Assembly (NCBI RefSeq): GCF_037120725.1
Contig: NZ_JBBAXC010000017.1
Coordinates: forward strand, 36,443-100,442
Reading direction: 5' to 3'
From: Bacillus spongiae
Lineage (GTDB): Bacteria; Bacillota; Bacilli; Bacillales; Bacillaceae_K
DNA length: 64,000 nucleotides
Positions 45,903 through 54,148 of this stretch are shown in pieces. A program made the translations under genes and the position numbers. Numbering within the stretch: the stretch's first letter is position 1; each line of letters begins with the position of its first letter. The notes under the pieces were generated by a model. That model searched no databases, was not told where the DNA came from, and worked only from the letters and a program-made list of their open reading frames with translations.

Positions 45903-46196
45903 TTGAATAACTGGGTAAATACTTTTTTTAATATGTGGAAACGTCAAAACCTTTTCAATATGATTGGCAGAAGAAGAAACAATAAAGGGATTCTATGGGC
46001 GTCATTGTTCGGTATAGGGATTAGTGCAGTTGCATTAGGTTTAAGAAGAAATGGGAATAGGAATAGGATTACTCCTCTTCAAACCTTAATGAATAATTTT
46101 CAATTCCGAAATAATGGTCAAATGCCAAAAATGGCTAATTCACTAATGGAGTTTTCAAAAGAAGTAGTACCTAACAAAATCCCATTTAACAAATAA
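45903..46196 (+). CDS. Small membrane-associated protein
   Basis: 97 residues from a TTG behind GAGGAAG; an ATG ten codons later is an alternative. A basic stretch (GRRRNNKG) leads into one hydrophobic helix (ILWASLFGIGISAVALGL), followed by a basic RRNGNRNR run and a polar tail. The plan recalls the small DUF3918/YrzQ-like proteins of Bacillus, which is only a suggestion. A terminator follows. Confidence 0.55.
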   Translation: MNNWVNTFFNMWKRQNLFNMIGRRRNNKGILWASLFGIGISAVALGLRRNGNRNRITPLQTLMNNFQFRNNGQMPKMANSLMEFSKEVVPNKIPFNK

Positions 46197-46211
46197 AAAA
46201 ACTTTTTTAAT

Positions 46212-46262
46212 AAAAGGCTTTCTTATAGGCACTGAAGTTCTTATGAGAAAGCCTTTTATTTT
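46212..46262 (+). terminator. Terminator of the small membrane protein gene
   Basis: AAAAGGCTTTCTTATA pairs with TATGAGAAAGCCTTTT (one G-U pair) and is followed by ATTTT. Confidence 0.85.
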
Positions 46263-46955
46263 GTATACATAAATAGTTTATAACGATGAATGAAGAAAAC
46301 TGTTTCATAAGAATAAAGTCATTTGAAAACGTATTCATGAACCCACATCCTATGGTTTTTAACCACTTTATTTCTGTGTTACTAACTAATTGAAGTTTGT
46401 AGCACATACAAAGTGAAACAAGTTTATTATTTCTAGAAGTGCAAAGCTTCTTGTAAAAAAGCACGATAACGCATCATTTTAAACAACTTTTTTGTCACAA
46501 CACAGAAATACTAAACATTCATCGTTATGAAATCTGTGAAATATTATTATTTCCACTATGATTTGCAATGGATCTTTTGAGTGGAAATGGGATTGAAACA
46601 TTGCTACTTGATTTTGACATTATTTAATCCACTTTTATCTCGAAGAATAGAAAGTAATTGTTCATAAAGGTTACCCTTGTTTAAAAGAAATTGCCCTGGC
46701 AAAGCATCATAAATCATCATAGGCTATCACTTAAAAAGACTCTCACTTATGGGGAATCCCCCAGGGTTTGATAAAATAGCATCAATTGAATCATAAAGAT
46801 TGTTCATTTTCTCTCTGAAGCTAATATATGTTTTCCATTTAATCATTCGTATAACCTTTTGTTTTTTTACATAGAAAAATATTACAAATTAATTTATGCA
46901 TATTTGTAACTAATTTGTTCAGTTTATACTTATAAATGAAATCAGGAGTGATAAT
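46263..46955. other. Region without a supported gene
   Basis: 690 AT-rich bases. An 85-codon minus-strand frame overlaps the terminator and lacks a ribosome site. I see no recognisable domain, RNA or repeat. Confidence 0.4.
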
Positions 46956-47489
46956 ATGAAAACGGTTAAATATTTTGCAATGGCTTTTTTATCAATTCCA
47001 TTACTGGTTGGTTGTACAGCAAACCAAGAAAACGAAGCGATGGACAATCGTGACAATAATGAAGTTAGAAATGTTCAATACAGACATAATGATGTCGATA
47101 TTCGTAATGATCGAAACGGGAATAATGACATCGATCGTAATAACGATAGTGAAACCCGAATGGAAGTAGCTGATGAAGCTGCTGATCGGATAGCTGAAAT
47201 AGACGAAGTAAGATCAGCAAATGTTATTGTTACAAACCGTAATGCTTATGTTGCAGTTGTTTCACGCGACGGAACAAAAGGAGAAGTAACAGGTCGTCTA
47301 GAAAATAAGATAGCTGATCAAGTTAGGGCAACAGACCCAGATATTCGAAATGTATTTGTATCATCAAATCCGAATTTTGTAGATCGAATGACAGATTATG
47401 GAGAAAGAATCAATGAAGGTGATCCGATAGAAGGATTATTTGATGAATTTACAGAAACGGTTCGAAGAGTATTCCCTAACGCTCGTTAA
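46956..47489 (+). CDS. yhcN: YhcN/YlaJ-family spore lipoprotein
   Basis: 177 residues. A type II signal ends in LLVGC. A low-complexity Asn/Asp/Arg linker (about residues 25-70) is followed by the YhcN/YlaJ domain (ADEAADRIAEIDEVRSANVI, NRNAYVAV) to the end. The family is found in the spore inner membrane of Bacilli and affects germination or outgrowth. CAGGAGTG precedes the ATG. Expression in the forespore is expected from the family; I could not define a sigma F/G promoter with confidence. Confidence 0.85.
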   Translation: MKTVKYFAMAFLSIPLLVGCTANQENEAMDNRDNNEVRNVQYRHNDVDIRNDRNGNNDIDRNNDSETRMEVADEAADRIAEIDEVRSANVIVTNRNAYVAVVSRDGTKGEVTGRLENKIADQVRATDPDIRNVFVSSNPNFVDRMTDYGERINEGDPIEGLFDEFTETVRRVFPNAR

Positions 47490-47555
47490 AAGAGTATGAT
47501 TAAGTGCTCAAGTCAATCCCATATGTTAATTACCATGATATCTGTTGCTATTCAA

Positions 47556-47588
47556 AAGGCCGAACTCACACATTAAGTTCGGCCTTCT
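47556..47588 (+). terminator. Terminator of the yhcN gene
   Basis: AAGGCCGAACT pairs with AGTTCGGCCTT, followed by CTTG; a moderate T-tail. Confidence 0.8.
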
Positions 47589-47685
47589 TGCCTTTTAAAA
47601 ATTTTTTTAAAAAAGACTCCTTCAAATTAATATAAGGTACAGATACGATTTTAGGAATGAGGGTCACATGTGAGAAAATTTCCAA

Positions 47686-47877
47686 TTACTTTAGATTCTC
47701 TTTTCCTATTTCTTTTAGTTTCAAATTAAACGATGCCTGACTGACTCCTGTAATTACACAAATCTCCATTACTGTCTTATCTGTTGATTTTCGTAATTGC
47801 ACGGCAGGATTGATTTGAGCGGTTGTAGCGTTCACTTTTCTGTTGGGGCGCTTAGTAGACTTGAGTTTTGTTGAAAC
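47686..47877 (-). pseudogene. C-terminal fragment of a site-specific recombinase
   Basis: A 63-residue minus-strand stretch between stops reads STKRPNRKVN, then VMEICVITGVSQASFN. The second part fits the helix-turn-helix at the C-terminus of serine recombinases/resolvases, in which an ITGVSxAT(F/L)Y motif is typical. No start or catalytic domain remains. Confidence 0.4.
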
Positions 47878-48451
47878 TCTCTATCCTACGTCATTCTCAT
47901 TTATCAAGTCTAATAAATATTATTGGGACAACTTTATACCTTAATTTCCGCAATCCACATTTGCACCTGACGATGATCCACACTTGTTTCCTTAGAAAAT
48001 GATATTCTCATCATTTCAAATATCAAAAAGGAAGTTAAAAAAGGGAAGAGTACATGGTTACTCGCTATTCTTAAAAGAAAACGTGCCCCCGAGTATGTTT
48101 TTTTCTATTGCACTAAAAAACAGTTCAATAATATAAAACTTTAACGAGCACTATCAGTGATGCGTCCTTCTCCCCTGTTTTCTACTTATGTAGGTATCAA
48201 CATCTATTTGCCTAATTCCAACTAAATAGCCTCTTCCAGAATAGATATAAGCATCGTGTTCTTTTTTTATCTAAAACTCCACCTTTAATAATAAGTAGAC
48301 AGTAGAATTGGAAAAAACATAAGAACCTATTGGAAATAATCCTCATTCATTAGGAGAGGACTTTTTAACTGAATTATTTAAATATATCGAAATTTACAAA
48401 AATATGTTGATTATTGAAGAATTATGAATTAAGATCATTATAGTTAGTGAG
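47878..48451. other. Region without a supported gene
   Basis: 570 bases of AT-rich DNA with stops in all frames. It ends at the cre-like site ahead of the 48540 gene. Confidence 0.35.
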
Positions 48452-48465
48452 TGTAAGCGCTTACT
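48452..48465. promoter_or_regulatory. cre (CcpA) site
   Basis: TGTAAGCGCTTACT matches the consensus TGWAARCGYTWNCW at every position and is palindromic in its core. It lies 75 bases before the start of the 48540 gene, so carbon catabolite control of that gene is likely if it is expressed. Confidence 0.7.
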
Positions 48466-48539
48466 AACAATTATAGTATTGGGGTATATTCCAAAGATGA
48501 TTTAAAAAAGTAATGGAAGAGTGATTGAAGGTGAAAAAG

Positions 48540-48785
48540 ATGAAAAAAGGATTAGCAATAACAGCTTTCGCAGCAGCAGTAACTACTAGCGCTATTATCC
48601 CAGTAAATGTTTTTGCAGCAGAATCAAGTTCAATCAAGACTGTAAGTACCGTAGCATCGACATTACTTCCACCTTTTGAAGAAGTGATACCAGCAAATGC
48701 TTTTGATACAGGATTACCCAGCTCCACCAAACCAACTAGAACTATTGCAGATGCTCATTTACTCACAGTTTTTTGTTTTCTATAG
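48540..48785 (+). CDS. Truncated secreted protein
   Basis: 81 residues from the ATG at 48540 behind GAAGGTG; in-frame TTG and GTG starts lie just upstream. A Sec signal (KKGLAITAFAAAVTTSAIIP, cleavage after VFA) is followed by only about 55 residues that end in a non-polar HLLTVFCFL without domain character. It is probably the 5' part of a longer exported, possibly cell-wall, protein lost by frameshift or deletion. No terminator follows. Confidence 0.5.
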   Translation: MKKGLAITAFAAAVTTSAIIPVNVFAAESSSIKTVSTVASTLLPPFEEVIPANAFDTGLPSSTKPTRTIADAHLLTVFCFL

Positions 48786-49112
48786 TATATATTCGGAGTA
48801 GCGTCAGAAAAATAGCATACAAAACGGTTTTACTTTTATATAATCTTGAATTCAAGCCTTCAAGAAATGGCCTTTTCTTGAATAACTATATTGTCGTTCA
48901 GATTTTCTATCTCTAATGATAAAAATCCCTTTGGATATATATACAAAGGGTAAAATGTCGTATCTTTTTTATAATCATCGCGCTTTTTTTCAAATCTACA
49001 GTAAAAGGTGTGAGAACACAGGTATTTTTCAGAATGAAGATGGGCTGCACGATAGTTTAGGAAAATCAAACAGACCTTATTAGTAGCTATAAGAAATATT
49101 ATTATAATCACA
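48786..49112. other. Region without a supported gene
   Basis: About 330 bases. A 91-codon minus-strand frame (48860-49135) overlaps the Fur-box promoter and has no ribosome site. An AAAGG-rich hairpin near 48857-48880 (AAGCCTTCAAGAAATGGCC) is weak. Confidence 0.35.
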
Positions 49113-49142
49113 TTGACAATGATAATCATTTTCATTTATAAT
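49113..49142 (+). promoter_or_regulatory. Promoter with overlapping Fur box
   Basis: TTGACA (49113-49118) and TATAAT (49137-49142) are 18 bases apart. GACAATGATAATCATTTTC (49115-49133) matches the 19-base Fur consensus (GATAATGATAATCATTATC) with two mismatches and covers the spacer. Iron-dependent repression of the downstream transcript is predicted. Confidence 0.65.
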
Positions 49143-49266
49143 TACAATGTAATAACGATCCAGTCATGTGGGACCGAATACCCCCTCTTTTAACAATAAT
49201 AAAATTGTTTAATCCTTTTTCGGTCCCGCATTCTTTCATACTATTTAAACGAAAGGGAGTAAGGTT

Positions 49267-49650
49267 ATGCTTAACCGTTATGTGTTACTGTTACCGTATT
49301 TACATAAAATCGATTGTTTTCGTTCAATGGACCCTATTCCTTTGACGCTTCAGCTAAAAATGGGAGATGAAGTAAGGATCTGTGATGAAAGAAAGTTTGT
49401 AGAGAATGCTGGATGGTATGTTTTGATAGAGATAAATGAAGTTCATTCCTACTTTATTAATATCGAGGATCTTGAGAGTATGTATTTACAAGGATTCATG
49501 TGTTCCTTTGACGACCTTGAGTTGAAAATAAATTATGTGCAATACAAAATAAATGAATCACTTGAAAAAAATGATAAGGTGGATTTTTTTACATATAGTG
49601 ATCAATTAAAGAAGCTGCAACAAATCCTACCGAAAGCATACAACGTTTAA
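49267..49650 (+). CDS. IDEAL-domain protein
   Basis: 127 residues. The C-terminal part YVQYKINESLEKNDKVDF fits the IDEAL domain, a short helical motif of Firmicutes with I-D-x-A-L-like spacing and a following acidic/Lys helix. The N-terminal part is not recognised. GGGAG precedes the ATG. The message starts at the Fur-box promoter about 120 bases upstream and includes a 12-bp leader stem (49167-49178/49219-49230). Confidence 0.6.
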   Translation: MLNRYVLLLPYLHKIDCFRSMDPIPLTLQLKMGDEVRICDERKFVENAGWYVLIEINEVHSYFINIEDLESMYLQGFMCSFDDLELKINYVQYKINESLEKNDKVDFFTYSDQLKKLQQILPKAYNV

Positions 49651-49678
49651 CGTCCATTCAAAGGAATGGGCGTTTTGT
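49649..49678 (+). terminator. Terminator of the IDEAL-domain gene
   Basis: AACGTCCATTC pairs with GAATGGGCGTT (one G-U pair), followed by TT. Confidence 0.8.
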
Positions 49679-49960
49679 CATACGTAAGGCTTGATAGCTG
49701 CATTAGAAATACCGTATGAAAGATAGAGAGGGCATATATTATAAACAATCGTAATAAATAATGAGTATTATGGAACGATTTCTGCTATCCGTTCTTTCTC
49801 CCTCTGTTCTCATTTAAATATTACTCATTCACTGTATCGACATATAATCCGCTAAAATATTCTAGTTTTATTTTCTATCAAAAAATGAATGTACAAGTGG
49901 TGGTGAATATGGGAAAATGTGTATTAATGGCCAAATGATTATAATTAAGGAGAGAGATAG

Positions 49961-50416
49961 ATGAACGAAGAATCACAAAAATATTGGGATGAATTTTGGG
50001 AGGCTCGTGGTGAAGAGAAACCAACATTAGTAAGTGCGTGGCAATTCGGCGCTAATCCAGACGAGTTGGCGCAATTAGTCATAGATGGTGTAAAAACAGC
50101 TACTTGTTCTGGACACATTTTCTATGAAATGGATAACGAGCCACTTCCATCTGTTGAAGAGTATAGTATTATCTTAAACAGCAAAGATGAACCTGTAGCC
50201 ATTATTAAAATAGTAGATGTTAGCATTATGCCTATGAATGAGGTTCCAGAGGAATTTGCTATTGCAGAAGGTGAAGGAGATCGAACGTATCAATATTGGA
50301 AAGAAGTTCACGAACAATTCTTTACTGAAGAGTTACGTAGTGTTGGACGTTCATTTTCTGAAGATATGATGTTAGTATGTGAGCGGTTTGCGTTAGTTGA
50401 TGTAAAAAATAAGTAA
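49961..50416 (+). CDS. ASCH-domain protein
   Basis: 151 residues. The ASCH (RNA-binding PUA-like) fold is indicated by AWQFGANPDELAQLV, GVKTATCSG and EGEGDRTYQYWKEVH. Related proteins bind RNA or act on modified nucleosides (amidohydrolase-type YqfB); the precise role is unknown. AAGGAGAG precedes the ATG. Cytoplasmic and monocistronic; a short hairpin (CGCTTGG/CCAAGCG) at 50422-50446 ends it. Confidence 0.82.
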   Translation: MNEESQKYWDEFWEARGEEKPTLVSAWQFGANPDELAQLVIDGVKTATCSGHIFYEMDNEPLPSVEEYSIILNSKDEPVAIIKIVDVSIMPMNEVPEEFAIAEGEGDRTYQYWKEVHEQFFTEELRSVGRSFSEDMMLVCERFALVDVKNK

Positions 50417-50421
50417 AGACG

Positions 50422-50446
50422 CGCTTGGGATATTCCAAGCGTTTTA
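50422..50446 (+). terminator. Terminator of the ASCH gene
   Basis: CGCTTGG pairs with CCAAGCG and is followed by TTTT. Confidence 0.75.
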
Positions 50447-50678
50447 TTGTGCCAAAAAAGGTAACCCCATCTTCCTGTAAAGATTGATAGGACGAGAAAA
50501 AATAGTGGAAACCCTACTAATACAATTAATGAAGCAACTAACGGAAAATTACTATTTTTTTCATTCGGGAACCTCCAGTTACGTGTAAATTTAAAAGAGA
50601 TTTTAAGAGAAGGTCCATCCTATTCGATATTTTTTTGGTATAATGAGGAAGATATTGAAATTAGAAGGGAGTTTTTAT

Positions 50679-51347
50679 GTGAAAAATTATAAAATTCTAT
50701 TATTTGATTTAGACGGTACACTTTCTGACCCGAAGATAGGGATTACGAAATCGGTTCAGTATGCGTTAAAGAAAATGAATATTGATGAGCCTTCAATCGA
50801 CAAACTAGAAGCGTTCATCGGCCCCCCACTTCAAGACTCCTTCGCTCAATTTTATGATATGAATGAAGAAACGACAAAAACCGCCCTTGATTTTTATCGT
50901 GAAAGATTTAAAGAAAAAGGCATGTTCGAAAATACGCTTTACCCGATGATTCCCGAATTATTAACCTCATTAAAAGAACAGCACTATAAACTAGTAGTCG
51001 CTACTTCTAAGCCTACCGTTTTCGCTGAGGAGATTTTAAAATATTTTCAAATAAATTCCTATTTTGATCTTATTGTAGGGAGCCATCTTAACGGAACGAG
51101 AAGAGCTAAAACGGACATCATTCAATACATACTGAATCAGTATCAAGACAATAGCATAGATGATTTTATCATGATTGGAGATCGGAAGCATGATATTATT
51201 GGTGCGCAAAATACGGAGATTGATTCGATTGGCGTAACGTATGGATACGGTTCAATAGAGGAAATACAGCAAGCTGAACCAACCTATATTGTGCCGAGTG
51301 TCGAAGGCTTATTCCAGTTACTTTTACCTAGTAAAATAAATAGTTAA
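50679..51347 (+). CDS. HAD-family phosphatase (PpaX/Gph-like)
   Basis: 222 residues from a GTG 8 bases after GAAGGGAG. HAD motif I is LFDLDGTLSD, motif II lies in VVATSKP, and motifs III and IV in FIMIGDRKHDIIGA. An alpha-helical C1 cap sits between I and II. The build is that of phosphoglycolate phosphatase/pyrophosphatase PpaX. Substrate not established. Confidence 0.88.
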   Translation: MKNYKILLFDLDGTLSDPKIGITKSVQYALKKMNIDEPSIDKLEAFIGPPLQDSFAQFYDMNEETTKTALDFYRERFKEKGMFENTLYPMIPELLTSLKEQHYKLVVATSKPTVFAEEILKYFQINSYFDLIVGSHLNGTRRAKTDIIQYILNQYQDNSIDDFIMIGDRKHDIIGAQNTEIDSIGVTYGYGSIEEIQQAEPTYIVPSVEGLFQLLLPSKINS

Positions 51348-51466
51348 TAGATGGGAATGGGAATATAGCAAGTTTAGTAGATTGAGATAAAGCTGAACAT
51401 ATAATAGGAATGTGCGCTCTGTTAATAACGTGTTAAATACTATAAAGATATCATGGAGGGATTAAT

Positions 51467-51670
51467 TTGGCTTTAGAAATGAGAGAAAAATGCGAAAAAT
51501 GTGAAGAGGGTCTTCAACATAATTCTGTTGCTTATATCTGTACACACGAATGTACTTTTTGTCCAGATTGCACAGAAAGTATGGAATTTATTTGTCCTAA
51601 CTGTGGAGGAGAGCTTGTTAAAAGACCAAGAAAAAATGCAGGTTTGAAAAGTTGTCCAATTAATACATAA
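51467..51670 (+). CDS. DUF1272 zinc-ribbon protein
   Basis: 67 residues from a TTG behind GGAGGG. Cys pairs CEKCEEG, CTHECTFCPDC and CPNCGGELVKRPR match the DUF1272 family of small zinc-binding proteins. Function unknown. It is short but complete. Confidence 0.8.
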   Translation: MALEMREKCEKCEEGLQHNSVAYICTHECTFCPDCTESMEFICPNCGGELVKRPRKNAGLKSCPINT

Positions 51671-52155
51671 TCCTAATCAGCAATTTAAAATACCATGGTA
51701 GGGATGAAGTTGAAAAAGGCTAATAATTTGATAGAGATCATTTAAATGCAACCAATAGACTACTATACAGTCAATACAAACATAGAAAAGTGTGACATAT
51801 GTAGGTTGAACCCATAAATAAGTAGAAACGTATGGTATCATGACATTGATACTCCAAACATAGCGATTAGATGGAGTGATACATTGTTGAATGAGAAACT
51901 AAAGTGCAAAAGTGCTTAAAAGGGGACGAATGCCTAAGTCAGTGATCTAAGTAGAACACCTACTAATGGAAGGTGGAGATGTCCGTCTTACAGTGGTTGA
52001 TACAATGAAACAAAGTCAATCGTGGTCCGGATATTTAGATGGAATATGCTAAATTGAAGTTGGAACTAGAAGTAATCGCTAAATAGAGTTTGGCGGTGAA
52101 TGGGTCAATTCGCTTAGAAAGCCTGAAGCTACTGTTGTAGAAAAACAAAACGGAA
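51671..52155. other. Region with decayed coding sequence
   Basis: 485 bases. Frames are broken; a stretch near 51995-52080 reads VDTMKQSQSWSGYLDG before stops. No intact gene, RNA or repeat is seen. Confidence 0.35.
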
Positions 52156-52195
52156 CCCTGCCTCTAAAGATTAAAAATTAATCTTGGAGGTAGGG
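52156..52195 (+). promoter_or_regulatory. Hairpin covering the RNHCP ribosome site
   Basis: CCCTGCCTCTAAAGATTAA pairs with TTAATCTTGGAGGTAGGG (one bulge, two G-U pairs) around AAA. The GGAGG ribosome site at 52186-52190 is completely within the stem. No T-run follows, so it is not a terminator. Confidence 0.6.
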
Positions 52196-52198
52196 CAC

Positions 52199-52510
52199 TT
52201 GAGCAGAAAAGCTGAAAATACAGCATTTCAATGTGAAAATTGTGGGGAAACCATTTCTCCATTAACAAATGGTAGCTTTAGAAACCACTGTCCTTACTGT
52301 TTGTAATCTAAACATATGGACATGATGCCTGGTGATCGGGCAAGTGATTGTCATGGACTAATGGAGCCAATTAGCCTTGATTACTCGAATAAGAAAGGCT
52401 ATCAAATTGTCCATGAATGTACCAAATGTGGGAAGATTGGAAAAAACAAAATGGCTTTTAATACCGAGCAAGAAGACCAAATCATTGATTACATGAAGTC
52501 AATCGTTTAA
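52199..52510 (+). pseudogene. RNHCP-domain protein interrupted by an in-frame TAA
   Basis: The frame starts at TTG 52199 and reads CENCGETISP...FRNHCPYCL, then TAA at 52304-52306, then continues in the same frame with SKHMDMMPGDRASDCHGLM and CTKCGKIGKNKMA to 52510. The RNHCP family normally has a residue where the stop stands (CPFCLxSxH). One substitution would restore a 103-residue protein. It is either a fresh pseudogene or a read-through case; the part after the stop has an ATG at 52316. Confidence 0.7.
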
Positions 52511-52783
52511 TTATACTTGTAGCTATGTTTGGAGTGTAATATGCCATCTATTTAAATATATACGTGAACGTCAATGAAATTAATTGAAAAGCATATTTTG
52601 GTAAATTGGCGAATTATTGAAAGAAAAGTAGATCCATTCGAGGTAAAGCCCAAATTAGGGTAATTGGAACAGTCTGTTAAACTTCAATGTTGATACTTCT
52701 CTATTAATTTGGAAACCCTATCTATAAAGGTTTCCAATCGTTTATTCAACTTCCTCTATTTCTTTCTAAAAATACTTATGTTG

Positions 52784-52900
52784 TCAATACGAATTGAAGT
52801 TTCCACCACTCATAGACATTTTACTCGGCTTGATAGGATAGTAATCTGTACCTTCAGTGAATTCAGAACCACCACATTTAAGACATTTTTTATTCTCCAT
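52784..52900 (-). pseudogene. Truncated zinc-ribbon protein
   Basis: 38 residues on the minus strand behind GAGAAGGAG: MENKKCLKCGGSEFTEGTDY, then a short tail and a stop. The N-terminus matches small Bacillus zinc-ribbon proteins that normally carry a second CxxC pair 30-40 residues later; that half is missing here. It could still make a peptide. Confidence 0.5.
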
Positions 52901-53058
52901 ATTTATACTATCTCCTTCTCAAATTTCTTTTTTATTTGCTTTGCTTCTCGTTTTCTTAAATACGATTTAACTTCACATAAGTTTCAAACATTAGGTTTAT
53001 TGAGACTAAGGCTATAGTTATCAAGCACAATAACTAATAAATCGCTATGAAGTTCAGC

Positions 53059-53958
53059 CTACCAATAGGTCTTCGATCGCAACGCTGTAAATTTCGTTAA
53101 CGCATTATTCCAAGCAATGGATTGATTTTGGCTAACCGAATACAAAAGCTCGTGAAAAACAGGTTGTAATCCGTAAAATTCTTTTACTCTTTTATACAAT
53201 GTTTCTTCGTCTTCATCGTTTTGATAATTAGAAAGCACCCTCTTAGTAAAATGAGGACCGAATGACCAATAAATGCCAGCAAAATCAAAGGCTGGATCGC
53301 CAAACTGAGCATCTGTAAAATCGATCACACCGGCTATTTGTTGCTTCCTATAATCATATATTAGATTTGAAATGGTTAAATCGCCATGGATGAGAGTAGT
53401 ACGATTATTCATCCTTCCGTAATCTTCTAAGAAACTCGTAAACACTTCTTTCGTACTGTCTTTTTGCGAATTAGTAAAATACGGGAATAGTTGTTCTTGC
53501 ACGGCTTGATAGAGCTCATTCCAATAAGAGAATGAGTGGATGGGTGTGAGTGTGGCATCATGATGGAGATCAGCATGACGAATACTATGTAATTTACTTA
53601 GAAAGTCACCGAGTCGCTGAGCATTCTCTTCTGTTGTACATTCTTCAATCATCGTCTCATTTACCGCCTGACCTTTAATGAAAGGGTAATAGACACATTC
53701 TATCTGGTGTGAAGCGTCCCTTACGGGTGTGTACATCGGAACAGTAATTGCTGTCGTTGTTTTGACTAACGCTTCTTGTATATAACATTCATTTTCTACT
53801 TTTTCCTTAATCCGTTTTGTTTTCGGAAACCGAAAGACGGTATCCTCATTGATGATTAAAATATCATTATCCCATCCCGTTGTGTTGGACTTTACTTGCC
53901 TGATCACTACGTTAGGTAGTTTTGTTTTAATCAATGAAACCATTTCATGTTGATTCAT
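53059..53958 (-). CDS. Aminoglycoside phosphotransferase-like kinase
   Basis: 299 residues. The Brenner motif LIHGDLTISNLI supplies the catalytic Asp; IDFTDAQFGDPAFD is the metal-binding DFG-like motif; N-terminal FRFPKTKRIKEKVENE provides the ATP-binding Lys and Glu. The pattern is close to APH(2'')-type kinases, but chromosomal relatives often act on other small molecules. AAGGAG precedes the ATG. Monocistronic. Resistance cannot be claimed from the sequence. Confidence 0.85.
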   Translation of the reverse strand: MNQHEMVSLIKTKLPNVVIRQVKSNTTGWDNDILIINEDTVFRFPKTKRIKEKVENECYIQEALVKTTTAITVPMYTPVRDASHQIECVYYPFIKGQAVNETMIEECTTEENAQRLGDFLSKLHSIRHADLHHDATLTPIHSFSYWNELYQAVQEQLFPYFTNSQKDSTKEVFTSFLEDYGRMNNRTTLIHGDLTISNLIYDYRKQQIAGVIDFTDAQFGDPAFDFAGIYWSFGPHFTKRVLSNYQNDEDEETLYKRVKEFYGLQPVFHELLYSVSQNQSIAWNNALTKFTALRSKTYW

Positions 53959-54148
53959 TTTATTCTCCTTTTCAATCTACTTGATTCTTTTCTATATTTT
54001 ACCTACCGTATTGCTTTATCTCAATGGTAGAATCTATTAATATTAAACAAAAGCTCATAATATACTTAAAGAAAATCTACATAAACTATTTGAAATGAAC
54101 ACAAGGGGTCGCTGTGACGAAATGAAACTGTAAGGAGTGAAAAATGCT

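Noticed and set aside
45631..45903. 90-codon minus-strand frame
   Set aside because: No ribosome site and no domain character; it overlaps the start of a better supported plus-strand gene.
46207..46464. 85-codon minus-strand frame
   Set aside because: Overlaps a terminator and has no start signal.
48860..49135. 91-codon minus-strand frame
   Set aside because: No ribosome site, it overlaps the Fur-box promoter and its composition follows the AT-rich DNA.
52709..53017. 102-codon plus-strand frame
   Set aside because: It is the complement of the truncated zinc-ribbon gene and has no ribosome site; Phe/Thr-rich shadow composition.
53059..53958. Calling the APH-like kinase an aminoglycoside resistance gene
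   Set aside because: The kinase motifs are general to the APH superfamily, and no resistance-specific features can be recognised by eye.
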